Virus record (IMG/VR): IMGVR_UViG_3300020205_004135
Location: 1 to 37,189 of that record
Reading direction: 5' to 3' (one strand)
Source: a virus
DNA: 37,189 nt
A program made the position numbers and the translations under genes. Under the pieces are notes generated by a model. The model did no database searches, was not told the DNA's origin, and worked only from the letters and a program-made list of their open reading frames with translations. Below are positions 26,441-34,265 of this stretch, piece by piece; within the stretch, counting starts at the first letter, position 1; the number at the start of each line of letters is the position of its first letter.

Positions 26441-26938
26441 ATGATAAAAAGAATATTTAAGTATTTTGTTTTGGGTGAATCACTAAAAGAAATAGAAATG
26501 AATAGAATATTAGATAAAATGTCTAAAAAAAACAAGCTTTCTCAAAGAGAGAGTAGTTTTTTTAATTTATATAATGAAACTCAGAAAAAATCTTCTCATA
26601 TTACTGATAAAAAGATTTTTGTTGTTGATACTGATAAAGACTATATGTATTTGTCAAAAAACGTTGTTGTTGTCAAAATAAAAGAATTAATTTCTCTTAA
26701 AAAGAAAGTTATTTGTGATTTACATGATAGAGATGGTAGAATTGGTCTTTATATTTTGGAAGTTTTAGATGACCATCAAGAAGAAACCTCAACTATATTA
26801 ATGAGAGGTGATGAAAAACATGAATTGCATGATAAGTTCCTTTATAATTTAATATATAACATTAGCAAAGATGAATACTCGCTTCAAGAACAAGATGAGT
26901 ATTTTGAAAAAATAGAAGCAAAAAATGGGGAAAATTAA
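26441..26938 (+). CDS. Unknown phage protein
   Basis: 165 residues, not recognised. The N-terminal third is basic and helical (MIKRIFKYFVLGES, LDKMSKKNKLSQRESSFFN); the middle (about 60-125) looks like a small beta barrel or RNA-binding-like sheet (KIFVVDTDKDYMYLSKNVVV, then ICDLHDRDGRIGLYILEVL); the end is acidic. It overlaps the following leader-bearing gene by 14 bases, so the two are coupled. It is the first gene of the 26441-28610 plus-strand unit and diverges from the tape-measure gene. Confidence 0.8.
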   Translation: MIKRIFKYFVLGESLKEIEMNRILDKMSKKNKLSQRESSFFNLYNETQKKSSHITDKKIFVVDTDKDYMYLSKNVVVVKIKELISLKKKVICDLHDRDGRIGLYILEVLDDHQEETSTILMRGDEKHELHDKFLYNLIYNISKDEYSLQEQDEYFEKIEAKNGEN

Positions 26939-27239
26939 ATCTTTTGTTCAATTTAATGAAGAAATATCGGGAACTGAGTTAGTTGGACCAGTTGGTCCTG
27001 CTTATGGTGAGACTGGTTTGCAAAATAAAACTTTAAATAAATCACATACATCTCTTTTAGGGGTATTGGATAGAACTAATCCAGAATCAAAAAACAGTCT
27101 TACAAGTGATTTGTTTTTTCAGGATGATTATAATGAAATCTTCAACAATTTTTTAAAATCAGGGGGTGATCAATCTCAACTTTTGGGCAATAGAGAAGAT
27201 GATATAGCTATTATGTTAGATTTTTTACAAGAAAAGTAG
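26925..27239 (+). CDS. Small leader-bearing protein
   Basis: 104 residues. MGKIKSFVQFNEEIS matches the leader family (QFNE) and is closest in form to MGKIHNYENFLNEE of the gene at 13766. The remainder is polar with a Gly/Pro segment (GTELVGPVGPAYGETG) and looks partly disordered, ending in a helix (EDDIAIMLDFLQEK). It starts inside the previous gene and ends in TAG, one of the genes here showing that TAG is a true stop. Packaging into the capsid is an inference. Confidence 0.8.
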   Translation: MGKIKSFVQFNEEISGTELVGPVGPAYGETGLQNKTLNKSHTSLLGVLDRTNPESKNSLTSDLFFQDDYNEIFNNFLKSGGDQSQLLGNREDDIAIMLDFLQEK

Positions 27240-27243
27240 ATAT

Positions 27244-27267
27244 TTTTATATATAATTTGATAAAAAA
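27244..27267 (+). promoter_or_regulatory. Putative phage promoter motif
   Basis: TTTTATATATAATTTGATAA begins 38 bases before the ATG at 27282, sharing the TTTTATATATA core of the elements before the sheath and tape-measure genes. Confidence 0.4.
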
Positions 27268-27281
27268 CGTAAATCAAAATT

Positions 27282-28610
27282 ATGAGTAAGTTAATAACTT
27301 TAAATGGTCTAAATGATGACCAGATATTAAATGACCTTTTCGATGACGAATTGGTTGTACTTGAGGATATTCAAGGTAGTAAAATTTGGGTTCAATGGAA
27401 TGGTAGAGAATTTGAAATTAGACCTAAATCTATTTCAAGTGAGCCTATTAATTTGATTGACTTGGCAATGCAGAACTATTATAATCCAGTTATTGGATTT
27501 TTTAATAGTTTGGATGAAAGAGTAAAGGGTCTTCTTAATAAAAAATGGTGGTATGGATTTGAGTTCTTTCCGGATGAACAACCAGCAAATATAGAATACA
27601 ATAGAGTCCCTAAAAATCAGTTAGTTTTATCTTCTATAAATAAATCTGGTAAATATGAATTTTCAATTGATGAGTTGGGTGAGTATTCTAGACTTTTTGA
27701 TGTTGATTTGATTCCTGTTATTTATCAAGGTAAATTAACAGAGCCTATGAAAGAGGCTATTAAATACTTTATTAATACATCAGTAGGTGATCTGGACTAT
27801 ATTTTTGGTGATAAGTCATTTTCTTTCTTTTTCTATAAAGTTTTAAATCCAAAAGTTGAAAATTCTTTTTTAATGGATGATGATTTTCAAAAAAATATGG
27901 AAAAATTAATTATTAAAAGTAAAAACAGAGATATATCATTTGAGTTATTAAACCCTTTATATAATAGGTTAAGTGAGTCTAATAGTACAGAATTTGTAGA
28001 GATATATACACTAATTTTAGTTAATTTCTTAAATTTCTGCCAATCGGTTAATTTGACAGATATTAAATTAAAAGGTGATAAAAAAGACGAAATTTATATT
28101 TATCTAATTTCTAAATTATTTAATATCTATGTTAATGAAGTTAAACAAGACCTTTTAAATTTTGATTTTGTTGTACCTGAGTTTTTTGATAAGGATAAAT
28201 TTAAAATTAATACTGAGTTAATTAAAAATAAATTAACTAAAGAGTATATTGAAGAAGACGAGAAGTTGGAATATATTTTCAAAGTTGTATTGGGGTCTTT
28301 CAACCGGAGAAGAAAAAAACCTATTGGTATATTTACTGAAAATACAGTAAAGTTATTTAATATTTTTGTTGACAGTGTTGATGGTTATATAAGTAAGTAT
28401 TTAAATAAAATGCATGAGATTGAATTAGGGAGAGCTGGTCTTTTAGACTTTGGAGATTTCTTTGAGATTCAATATGATACTGATGCTGAGGGTCAAGTTT
28501 ATCCGGATGTTTATGATGAATTTGAAAAAGGTGTTGATAATGATAAAAAGAAAAAGGGTAAAGGTGGTAAAATGATATTACCAACAGGTGATGAAAAAGA
28601 GATTAAATAA
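27282..28610 (+). CDS. Possible degenerate RNA/DNA ligase-fold protein
   Basis: 442 residues. IWVQWNGREFEIRPKSI (about 35-51), WWYGFEFFPDE (about 88-98), IEYNRVPKNQLVLSSI and a later VDLIPVIYQGKL resemble the order of nucleotidyltransferase motifs in T4-type RNA ligases (K-x-D/N-G, a Y/F-G-E-F element, the P-x-x-x-x-G segment). However, the catalytic lysine position appears to be Gln (QWNG), and no clear motif V (K-x-K) follows. Residues 190-400 are helical and unrecognised; the tail is Lys/Gly-rich. It has a promoter motif upstream and a terminator overlapping its stop. Similar proteins occur, by memory, in other T4-like phages. The ligase relation is tentative. Confidence 0.8.
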   Translation: MSKLITLNGLNDDQILNDLFDDELVVLEDIQGSKIWVQWNGREFEIRPKSISSEPINLIDLAMQNYYNPVIGFFNSLDERVKGLLNKKWWYGFEFFPDEQPANIEYNRVPKNQLVLSSINKSGKYEFSIDELGEYSRLFDVDLIPVIYQGKLTEPMKEAIKYFINTSVGDLDYIFGDKSFSFFFYKVLNPKVENSFLMDDDFQKNMEKLIIKSKNRDISFELLNPLYNRLSESNSTEFVEIYTLILVNFLNFCQSVNLTDIKLKGDKKDEIYIYLISKLFNIYVNEVKQDLLNFDFVVPEFFDKDKFKINTELIKNKLTKEYIEEDEKLEYIFKVVLGSFNRRRKKPIGIFTENTVKLFNIFVDSVDGYISKYLNKMHEIELGRAGLLDFGDFFEIQYDTDAEGQVYPDVYDEFEKGVDNDKKKKGKGGKMILPTGDEKEIK

Positions 28611-28622
28611 TCTCTTTTTTAT
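28594..28622 (+). terminator. Terminator overlapping the stop codon
   Basis: Arms AAAAAGAGATT (28594-28604) and AATCTCTTTTT (28609-28619) with loop AAAT; the stop codon TAA (28608-28610) lies in the loop and right arm. A T run continues the right arm. Confidence 0.75.
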
Positions 28623-28666
28623 TTTCAATAAATAGAAACCATGACTCGATTTTTGACTATAAAAGT

Positions 28667-29899
28667 ATGGATATTACAAATCAAAGTCAAATAACTTCTT
28701 ACAGGAAAAACATACAAAAAAGGCTAGATAAGAAAACAAAGTCTCTTCAGTTTTTACCTAAGTGTTTTGATGAATTTCAAAATATTAAAACAATAATCTA
28801 TAAGGACCAGAAATTAAAGACTTCATATCTAATCGATATAATTCACAATTTAATATTAAAGTATTATTTTAAAAAAGATAATAAATATACAATAAACGCA
28901 ACTGTATTAAAAGAAAGATATGGTTATCTTTATAATTATTATATAAAGTATTTAATTGAGAAAAAAATACTTTATATGGTTTGTAATTATAAAAAAGGTG
29001 TTACTTCAAGAATTTACTCATTAGATATATCAATATTTAAACAAAGAATAAAAAGAGTACATAACGAGGATAAAGTATTAATAAAAAAATACAAAAAGAA
29101 GGTTTTTAATAGTATAGATTTTATTGATGAGAATGTCTCTCTTATTAAACCCGATATCCGTGAAAAATTAATATCTGATTTATTTTCTATTGATGTTGAA
29201 TATGAAAGAAGTATCTTCTTTTTAGATTGTCTTAAAAAAGAAGATGTTGATATTTATAATCGAAATGTTTATTCAGTTGAAAGTATAAATGACAAACACA
29301 TATTCTATCACTTTGATAATTATGGTAGACTACATACAAATTTTACAATTCTTAAATCTTTTATTAGAAAAAATTGTCTATTAATTGATGGTGAAGAAAC
29401 CTGTGAACTTGATATAAAAAATAGCCAACCACTTTTTTTATGTAAGTTAATAAATGATACACAAACCGTTTGGGTCGATAAAAAAGAATATGAATTTTTT
29501 AGGGATTTGACAATTAATGGTAATTTTTATCAATATCTTATGCAAGTTACTGGTCAGAAAGATAGAAAGTTAGTTAAAGAGTTTACTTATAAAGTTCTTT
29601 TTGGTAGAAATGCTTCAAATAGTAAAGCGGATAAGGCTTTCAGTAACATATTCCCAACTATACATCATTTTATAAAATTATATAAAAGAGAATATGGTAA
29701 TTATAAGGTTTTGGCACATGACTTACAGAGAGCTGAATCTAATCTCATTTATAATAAAATTATTAATAAAATTATGATTTTACACCCTGAGATTAAAATA
29801 GTTACTGTACATGATAGTATAATATTTGCAAAAAAATACAGAGATGTTGTTACTGCTATTTTTGATTATGAGATATCACAAGAATTTTCATTAAAGTGA
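28667..29899 (+). CDS. Protein with family-A polymerase-like palm
   Basis: 410 residues. Residues about 50-130 look like a winged-helix unit (TINATVLKERYGYLYNYYIK, YKKGVTSRIYSL). The C-terminal half carries, in order, YGRLHTNFT (219-227), CELDIKNSQP with D249 and Q254, R300-x3-K304-x8-FG313 (DRKLVKEFTYKVLFG), HDLQRAESNLIYNKI (351-365), and VTVHDSII with H382-D383-S384. These match the GRL element, motif A, the O-helix (motif B) and motif C of the Pol I / T7 RNA polymerase fold. There is no exonuclease domain and it is much shorter than Pol I (about 900). Activity as a polymerase, and DNA or RNA preference, are inferred. A replication initiator or primase role is possible. Confidence 0.75.
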   Translation: MDITNQSQITSYRKNIQKRLDKKTKSLQFLPKCFDEFQNIKTIIYKDQKLKTSYLIDIIHNLILKYYFKKDNKYTINATVLKERYGYLYNYYIKYLIEKKILYMVCNYKKGVTSRIYSLDISIFKQRIKRVHNEDKVLIKKYKKKVFNSIDFIDENVSLIKPDIREKLISDLFSIDVEYERSIFFLDCLKKEDVDIYNRNVYSVESINDKHIFYHFDNYGRLHTNFTILKSFIRKNCLLIDGEETCELDIKNSQPLFLCKLINDTQTVWVDKKEYEFFRDLTINGNFYQYLMQVTGQKDRKLVKEFTYKVLFGRNASNSKADKAFSNIFPTIHHFIKLYKREYGNYKVLAHDLQRAESNLIYNKIINKIMILHPEIKIVTVHDSIIFAKKYRDVVTAIFDYEISQEFSLK

Positions 29900-29947
29900 T
29901 AGATTTAATTTAATATATAATGAGTGATAGATTTAAATAACCCAAAA

Positions 29948-30466
29948 ATGTCTTTTATACTATTATCATCTGATAAATTGGATGATATGGTTTCTGTTTT
30001 ATATGCTAAAAATTATCAAATAATTCCAATACAGGGATATTATCAAGGTCAATATGAGGATTGTGTTATAGCTTTTTCAAATATTGATAATGATGAATTG
30101 AGAAAAGATTTGGTCTTTTTACTAAATCATTTTCATCAAGATAGTTGTGTTATAAAATATTTGGGAGAGACTGGTGTTAAGAAACTATTTAGAGATGGTT
30201 CTGAGAAAATAATGGATATTTCACTTTATAATACAGATTCTGATAATGTATCATATTTATATAATGGATTAAGCTTTTCTTTTATCGAGCAACAAAGATA
30301 TTGGAGACCGACTAAAAAAGAAGATTTTAGAGTCGGTATGTTAGTTGAATATTTAAATAATAATAAGTGGTATCAGAAAACAGTAGAAGATCCTAATTCT
30401 GAGTGGGATGATATTTGGAAGCTTTTAATTAAATATGATAAAGTTAGAGTAGCTTCTTTTAATTAA
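29948..30466 (+). CDS. Conserved phage protein of unknown function
   Basis: 172 residues from the ATG at 29948; a GTG at 29924 in the same frame would add eight residues. The layout is alpha/beta: MSFILLSSDKLDDMVSVLY, then IPIQGYYQGQYEDCVIAFSN, an acidic middle, then YLYNGLSFSFIEQQRYWRPT and VGMLVEYLNNNKWYQKTV. The pattern resembles a hypothetical protein found in several T4-like phages; I know no function for it. It follows the polymerase-like gene by about 50 bases and meets the minus-strand methyltransferase gene tail to tail with a 4-base overlap at shared stop codons. Confidence 0.75.
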   Translation: MSFILLSSDKLDDMVSVLYAKNYQIIPIQGYYQGQYEDCVIAFSNIDNDELRKDLVFLLNHFHQDSCVIKYLGETGVKKLFRDGSEKIMDISLYNTDSDNVSYLYNGLSFSFIEQQRYWRPTKKEDFRVGMLVEYLNNNKWYQKTVEDPNSEWDDIWKLLIKYDKVRVASFN

Positions 30467-31086
30467 ATTTTTCTAAAAACAATTATATCATCAATTTCTT
30501 CAGGTTTTATACCTTTTATTCCATTAAGTATATTATTATAACCAAGACCTTGATTTCTAGACTCAACTAGAATAGAACCAGAAGATATCTCATTTATTAT
30601 CTTTTCATAATAGGGTATAAGTTTCTCTTCTGTTTTAAATGGTGAATATGAATAAATTAGATTATATTTTGAATAATCTTGATCCATTATTTCACCCTCT
30701 ATTATATTTAGATTATTATCCCAATAGTGAATTAGTTTACCTTTAAGGTGGTTTATATATGGTTGGTTTTTCTCAACACCGGTAAATGTAAATGATTTGT
30801 TAGTAAACTCTTTGGATTGTAGATATAGATCGAACATAGTCGATCCTAATCCTATTCCACAATCACAGATATTTACATTTTCATTTAATAATGACTTTTC
30901 ATCCATTCTTTTTAGTATAAAAATATTCTGTTCTAAATTTGATGGTACATAATGCCACTCGTCAAAATCTAAAAACTCTTTTTTACCCCCGTCAAAATCA
31001 CAAAATAAAGAACTTGCTTCTTTTATATAATCTAGTAAAATCGGATTTGGTTCTATTATTTCTATCATATTCTCAGAAGTTATCAT
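30463..31086 (-). CDS. SAM-dependent methyltransferase-like protein
   Basis: 207 residues. NICDCGIGLGSTMFDLYL (72-89) is a Rossmann motif I (D-x-G-x-G-x-G), and FTFTGVEKNQ (99-108) supplies the acidic residue (E105) that usually contacts the SAM ribose. Later strands NLIYSYSPF and GSILVESRNQ fit motifs IV and V. The substrate cannot be read: there is no NPPY or DPPY motif of amino-methyltransferases of DNA, so a small-molecule, glycan or protein target is likely. It overlaps the upstream glycosyltransferase by 14 bases; a second ATG at 31068 is an alternative start. The pairing suggests surface-sugar or nucleoside modification. Confidence 0.8.
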   Translation of the reverse strand: MITSENMIEIIEPNPILLDYIKEASSLFCDFDGGKKEFLDFDEWHYVPSNLEQNIFILKRMDEKSLLNENVNICDCGIGLGSTMFDLYLQSKEFTNKSFTFTGVEKNQPYINHLKGKLIHYWDNNLNIIEGEIMDQDYSKYNLIYSYSPFKTEEKLIPYYEKIINEISSGSILVESRNQGLGYNNILNGIKGIKPEEIDDIIVFRKI

Positions 31087-31834
31087 ATTTATTTAACATT
31101 CCCATTTTTGGATTTCCGCTATTTATAAATTTTATAACTTCCTCATTGGACATTGCTTTTAATTTCTCTAATAGGTGAAGAGTTTTTTGATATAAAACAT
31201 TATCTGGATTTTCTCTTGAGTGATATAAATGGTAGCATTTTGCTTTGTTTTCTATGGATGTTAAAAACTTTTGAACCTTAATAGTTTGAAAATCATCTTC
31301 TCCTCCCCATCCTATAAATTCTTCTGACCAACCCCCTATTTTTTGAATTGCTTGCTTTCTGAACATTGATATACCACCACATATGTTTATCTTTTGGTGG
31401 TCTTCTTCTCCCCTTCCTGCTCTATCTATTTTAACAATTTCTTCTAATTGTAATCCAGACTCTTGTGGGGTTAGATCTAGAACAGAATGATATGGGCTGA
31501 CCATATCATATTGGTCTAATAATTTAAGCCCATTAATAAAATCATCTGGTCTCATAATTAAATCAGAATCACCAAAGACAACTATATTAGACTTTGAATA
31601 TTTTAATCCAATGTTAAATGCCCATGATCTATTATAAGGCATATCGGATTTAATGAAAATGTGCTCACATCGTAAACCTAAGTGAGATATTTTTGAATGT
31701 TTATCTTGTTCTACTACTATAACCTGAGCCCCTTTGAATCCATTAATCCAATCTAATGTTCTTTTTAGATTATTTAATCTATCGGCTTTGTGTCTGTATC
31801 CTATTATATAAGTTAGTGTATTTATTGGAATCAT
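31073..31834 (-). CDS. GT-A glycosyltransferase with galactosyltransferase-type C-motif
   Basis: 253 residues. TLTYIIGYRHKADRLNNLKR begins a GT-A fold; the metal-binding D-x-D is in FGDSDLIM (D89-S-D91); IGGWSEEFIGWGGEDDF (about 166-182) is the acceptor-site motif of the glycosyltransferase 7C / galactosyltransferase type. It would move a sugar from a nucleotide sugar to an acceptor in the host cytoplasm. Possible targets are phage DNA bases, virion proteins or host surface glycan. It is the first gene of a two-gene minus unit, overlapping the methyltransferase. No membrane segment is visible. Confidence 0.85.
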   Translation of the reverse strand: MIPINTLTYIIGYRHKADRLNNLKRTLDWINGFKGAQVIVVEQDKHSKISHLGLRCEHIFIKSDMPYNRSWAFNIGLKYSKSNIVVFGDSDLIMRPDDFINGLKLLDQYDMVSPYHSVLDLTPQESGLQLEEIVKIDRAGRGEEDHQKINICGGISMFRKQAIQKIGGWSEEFIGWGGEDDFQTIKVQKFLTSIENKAKCYHLYHSRENPDNVLYQKTLHLLEKLKAMSNEEVIKFINSGNPKMGMLNKYDNF

Positions 31835-31953
31835 TAAAATTATTATTTTTTATTTATAGTTAGTAAATTTAGTTTTGTTTATAAACAATTTATAATTGAT
31901 TTGTATAATTATAATTAAACTTATAATAGTTTGTGTTAAATTAAAAAATATAA
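31835..31953. promoter_or_regulatory. Divergent intergenic region
   Basis: A 119-base A/T-rich gap between the glycosyltransferase gene and the gene at 31954. It contains TTTGTTTATAAAC near 31877-31889 and TAATAGTTTG near 31924-31933, which loosely resemble Bacteroidota promoter boxes, but no element is convincing. Confidence 0.3.
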
Positions 31954-32490
31954 ATGGTTCCCCTAAAAAGATATAATTATTTTACCGGTGATATTAGCGC
32001 TGTTGCATATGGTGTTAGTGATATTGTTAAGTTCTTTGAACTAGCAGGTGATAATTATATTCTTGTAACCCCTGAGAAACCAAAAGAATCATCTGGTTCA
32101 CTTTGTTTATATCATCACTTAGATAATAAACTAATATTCAGTGATTTTAATAACTTTAGTGAGTTAATTATGAATAAGTCTAATCTTTTCAGAGTTGATT
32201 TATTAGTATTCGACTTTTGGAACTTATGTAAAGAAGACCTTTTTAAATATAAAAATATAATAGACTGTTTAGAATTAAAAAGCATCATAGTTGCTAAAGA
32301 GTATAATTATAAAACAACTGATGATGTTACTGACTATCATCTAAGACGTGAGTATAAAGGTGGTTATAAAAGTGAGACTTGGATAACAGATAATATAAAC
32401 AATACATCATATACAATTGATTCGTTAAAGAAATCTTATATAAGAGATAAGAAAATTGACCATTTATTTGGCGATGAGAATAATTCTTAG
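31954..32490 (+). CDS. Unknown phage protein
   Basis: 178 residues, not recognised. The N-terminus MVPLKRYNYFTGDIS is weakly like the leader family. The body is alpha/beta (DNYILVTPEKPKES, FRVDLLVFDFWNLC, LKSIIVAKEYNY), which could be a Rossmann-like sheet but lacks a glycine loop. The end is basic and polar. It stops with TAG and is followed after 29 bases by the peptidase gene, likely in the same unit. Confidence 0.75.
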   Translation: MVPLKRYNYFTGDISAVAYGVSDIVKFFELAGDNYILVTPEKPKESSGSLCLYHHLDNKLIFSDFNNFSELIMNKSNLFRVDLLVFDFWNLCKEDLFKYKNIIDCLELKSIIVAKEYNYKTTDDVTDYHLRREYKGGYKSETWITDNINNTSYTIDSLKKSYIRDKKIDHLFGDENNS

Positions 32491-32519
32491 TAATTTTGTA
32501 TTAAACTATAATAATATTT

Positions 32520-33599
32520 ATGAAAATAAAACAAAAGTTCTTAGAACTTACTAAAAAAACGTACCCACACGGTACCGAAGATCAATTATTATCATTATTA
32601 CCAAGTGGATATAAAGAGGATGGATTTGGTAATTATTTTATTCAAATAGGGAACAGTCCTTCTACTATGTTTACCTGTCATCTTGATACCGCTTCTCAAA
32701 GAGAAGAGGGTGTTAATCATGTTTTTGATGGTAAGTTTATTAAAACTGACGGTAAGACTATTTTAGGGGCCGATGATAAAGCTGGTATGACTATCTTGCT
32801 CTATATGATAGAGAAAAATGTTGAAGGTTTATACTATTTCTTTATAGGAGAAGAAAGAGGTTGTGTTGGTTCAAGACTCGCTTCTAGTAATTGGTCAAGT
32901 TTCGACTTCTCTAGTTATATCACTAAGTGTATATCATTTGATAGAAGAGGTACTAGTTCGGTTATCACAGAACAACTTTATGGAGTTTGTTGTTCTTTAG
33001 AATTTGCAAAAGAATTATCAAAAAGATTAAATGAGAAAAACTCTGAATTTAATTTTAGTCCAGACCCAACCGGTATTTATACCGACTCTGCTCAGTTTAC
33101 ATCTTTAATTCCAGAGTGTACTAATATCTCTGTTGGTTATTATAATGAACACAGTGGTAGTGAATCACAAGATATCGAATTTTTAGAAAAATTATGTAAA
33201 GTTTGTATTGAAGTTGATTGGGAAACATTACCTATCGTTAAAAATCCGGGAGAATATATTGTTGGATATGATGATGAAGATGATGAAGATTTTGGTCTAT
33301 TTGGATCTGATTATTCTGGATTCTCTCCTGATAATTTTGTCTATGTTAATCATGATGGTGAAACTAAAAAGATGATGATATCCGATGAGTATATTGAATC
33401 AGAAAAAGAAATTATAAGTAATTGGATGAAATCATCCGGAATTGACCAGGATGTATTTGATATTACTTGGGATGGGCAAATGTTATATGGTGCGTCTTTC
33501 TCAGGATCATACGATTTTATAGCCAATAGAGAAGATATAATGGGTCATGTTGAGGAATTAAGGTCTATTCCATCAGAACATCTTAAACTAATTAGTTAA
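32520..33599 (+). CDS. M28/M20-type zinc aminopeptidase-like protein
   Basis: 359 residues. The metal-site motifs of co-catalytic zinc peptidases appear in order: CHLDTA (H54, D56), GADDKAGM (D85/D86), IGEERGCVGS (E111, E112), SFDRRG (D141) and a histidine in YYNEHSG (about 211). This predicts an aminopeptidase or carboxypeptidase-type hydrolase, probably cytoplasmic as no signal peptide is seen. After about residue 240 there is an acidic linker (YDDEDDEDFGLFG) and an extra domain of roughly 100 residues that the family normally lacks. Substrate unknown; it could trim peptides or hydrolyse an amide on a small molecule. The end overlaps a small minus-strand gene by eight bases. Confidence 0.85.
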   Translation: MKIKQKFLELTKKTYPHGTEDQLLSLLPSGYKEDGFGNYFIQIGNSPSTMFTCHLDTASQREEGVNHVFDGKFIKTDGKTILGADDKAGMTILLYMIEKNVEGLYYFFIGEERGCVGSRLASSNWSSFDFSSYITKCISFDRRGTSSVITEQLYGVCCSLEFAKELSKRLNEKNSEFNFSPDPTGIYTDSAQFTSLIPECTNISVGYYNEHSGSESQDIEFLEKLCKVCIEVDWETLPIVKNPGEYIVGYDDEDDEDFGLFGSDYSGFSPDNFVYVNHDGETKKMMISDEYIESEKEIISNWMKSSGIDQDVFDITWDGQMLYGASFSGSYDFIANREDIMGHVEELRSIPSEHLKLIS

Positions 33600-33738
33600 T
33601 AGATTTTATACTAGGGTGGTTTATAACAAATAACATCTGACCAGTTGTTAATTGATTTATATCCCATCCTCTTTCTTTACAAAGCTCAGTCATGGCTTTT
33701 TCTTTAAGAAGTACTTTATATTTTTTATTCACTTTCAT
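33592..33738 (-). CDS. Small basic protein on the minus strand
   Basis: 48 residues, starting MKVNKKYKVLLKEKAM and ending in INHPSIKSIN. The composition (Lys-rich helix, then GWDINQLTTGQMLFV) looks like a real small protein rather than chance. It fills an otherwise empty gap, and its stop region TTAGTTAA overlaps the stop of the convergent peptidase gene. Function unknown. Confidence 0.55.
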   Translation of the reverse strand: MKVNKKYKVLLKEKAMTELCKERGWDINQLTTGQMLFVINHPSIKSIN

Positions 33739-33753
33739 TGTAAAAATGTTTTC

Positions 33754-33770
33754 TTTTATATATTAAAATG
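33754..33770 (+). promoter_or_regulatory. Putative phage promoter motif
   Basis: TTTTATATATTAAAATG ends 14 bases before the ATG at 33785 and shares the TTTTATATAT core of the phage motif. A host-like TATCTTTG (33773-33780) overlaps the same short region. Confidence 0.35.
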
Positions 33771-33784
33771 CTTATCTTTGCAAT

Positions 33785-34255
33785 ATGTTTGAATTGAAAG
33801 GAAAAATAGAATTTGATCCAGTTAATGTAACTAAGAAGCACAATGACCAGTCTTCTTGGAAGAAAACCGCTATGGTTAAATTTGATGATGATACCTTTGC
33901 TTACTATTCTTGGTTCTTGAAAAAAAGATTCAACTTGTTCTTAAACAAACCTTTGAGAGGGACTCACATTACTATTATCAATGATAAATGTGATGATGAA
34001 ATTTATGCAAAGGCTAGAGAAATTTTTCACGGAAAAGAAATAACTTTTAGATACGATCCAACCTTTATAAGAGCTAATGGTAAAGGTCACTGGTGGTTAA
34101 AGGTAGATTCTGAAGATTCTAAAAACATCAGAACCGCTATGGGTTTAACACCAGATCCTTACTTTGGTTTACACTTAACTATTGGATTGGCTACTCACTT
34201 ACAATTAGAACACTCTAAATATATATTGGAAGAATGTATAAGATTAAACTTATAA
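33785..34255 (+). CDS. 2H phosphoesterase-like protein
   Basis: 156 residues with two H-x-T motifs, THITII (H61, T63) and LHLTIG (H130, T132), about 70 residues apart and each in a hydrophobic strand, the signature of the 2H phosphoesterase fold. Such enzymes open 2',3'-cyclic phosphates or cleave 2'-5' or 3'-5' linkages in oligonucleotides. Phage members include the anti-CBASS protein Acb1, which degrades cyclic nucleotide signals. SWKKTAMVKF and WFLKKRFNLFL precede the first motif. The substrate here cannot be read from sequence. It precedes a small membrane protein gene by ten bases. Confidence 0.75.
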   Translation: MFELKGKIEFDPVNVTKKHNDQSSWKKTAMVKFDDDTFAYYSWFLKKRFNLFLNKPLRGTHITIINDKCDDEIYAKAREIFHGKEITFRYDPTFIRANGKGHWWLKVDSEDSKNIRTAMGLTPDPYFGLHLTIGLATHLQLEHSKYILEECIRLNL

Positions 34256-34265
34256 TAAATTAAAA

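Noticed and set aside
29920-29940. ATG at 29920 as start of the gene ending at 30466
   Set aside because: It is in another frame and meets a stop after six codons.
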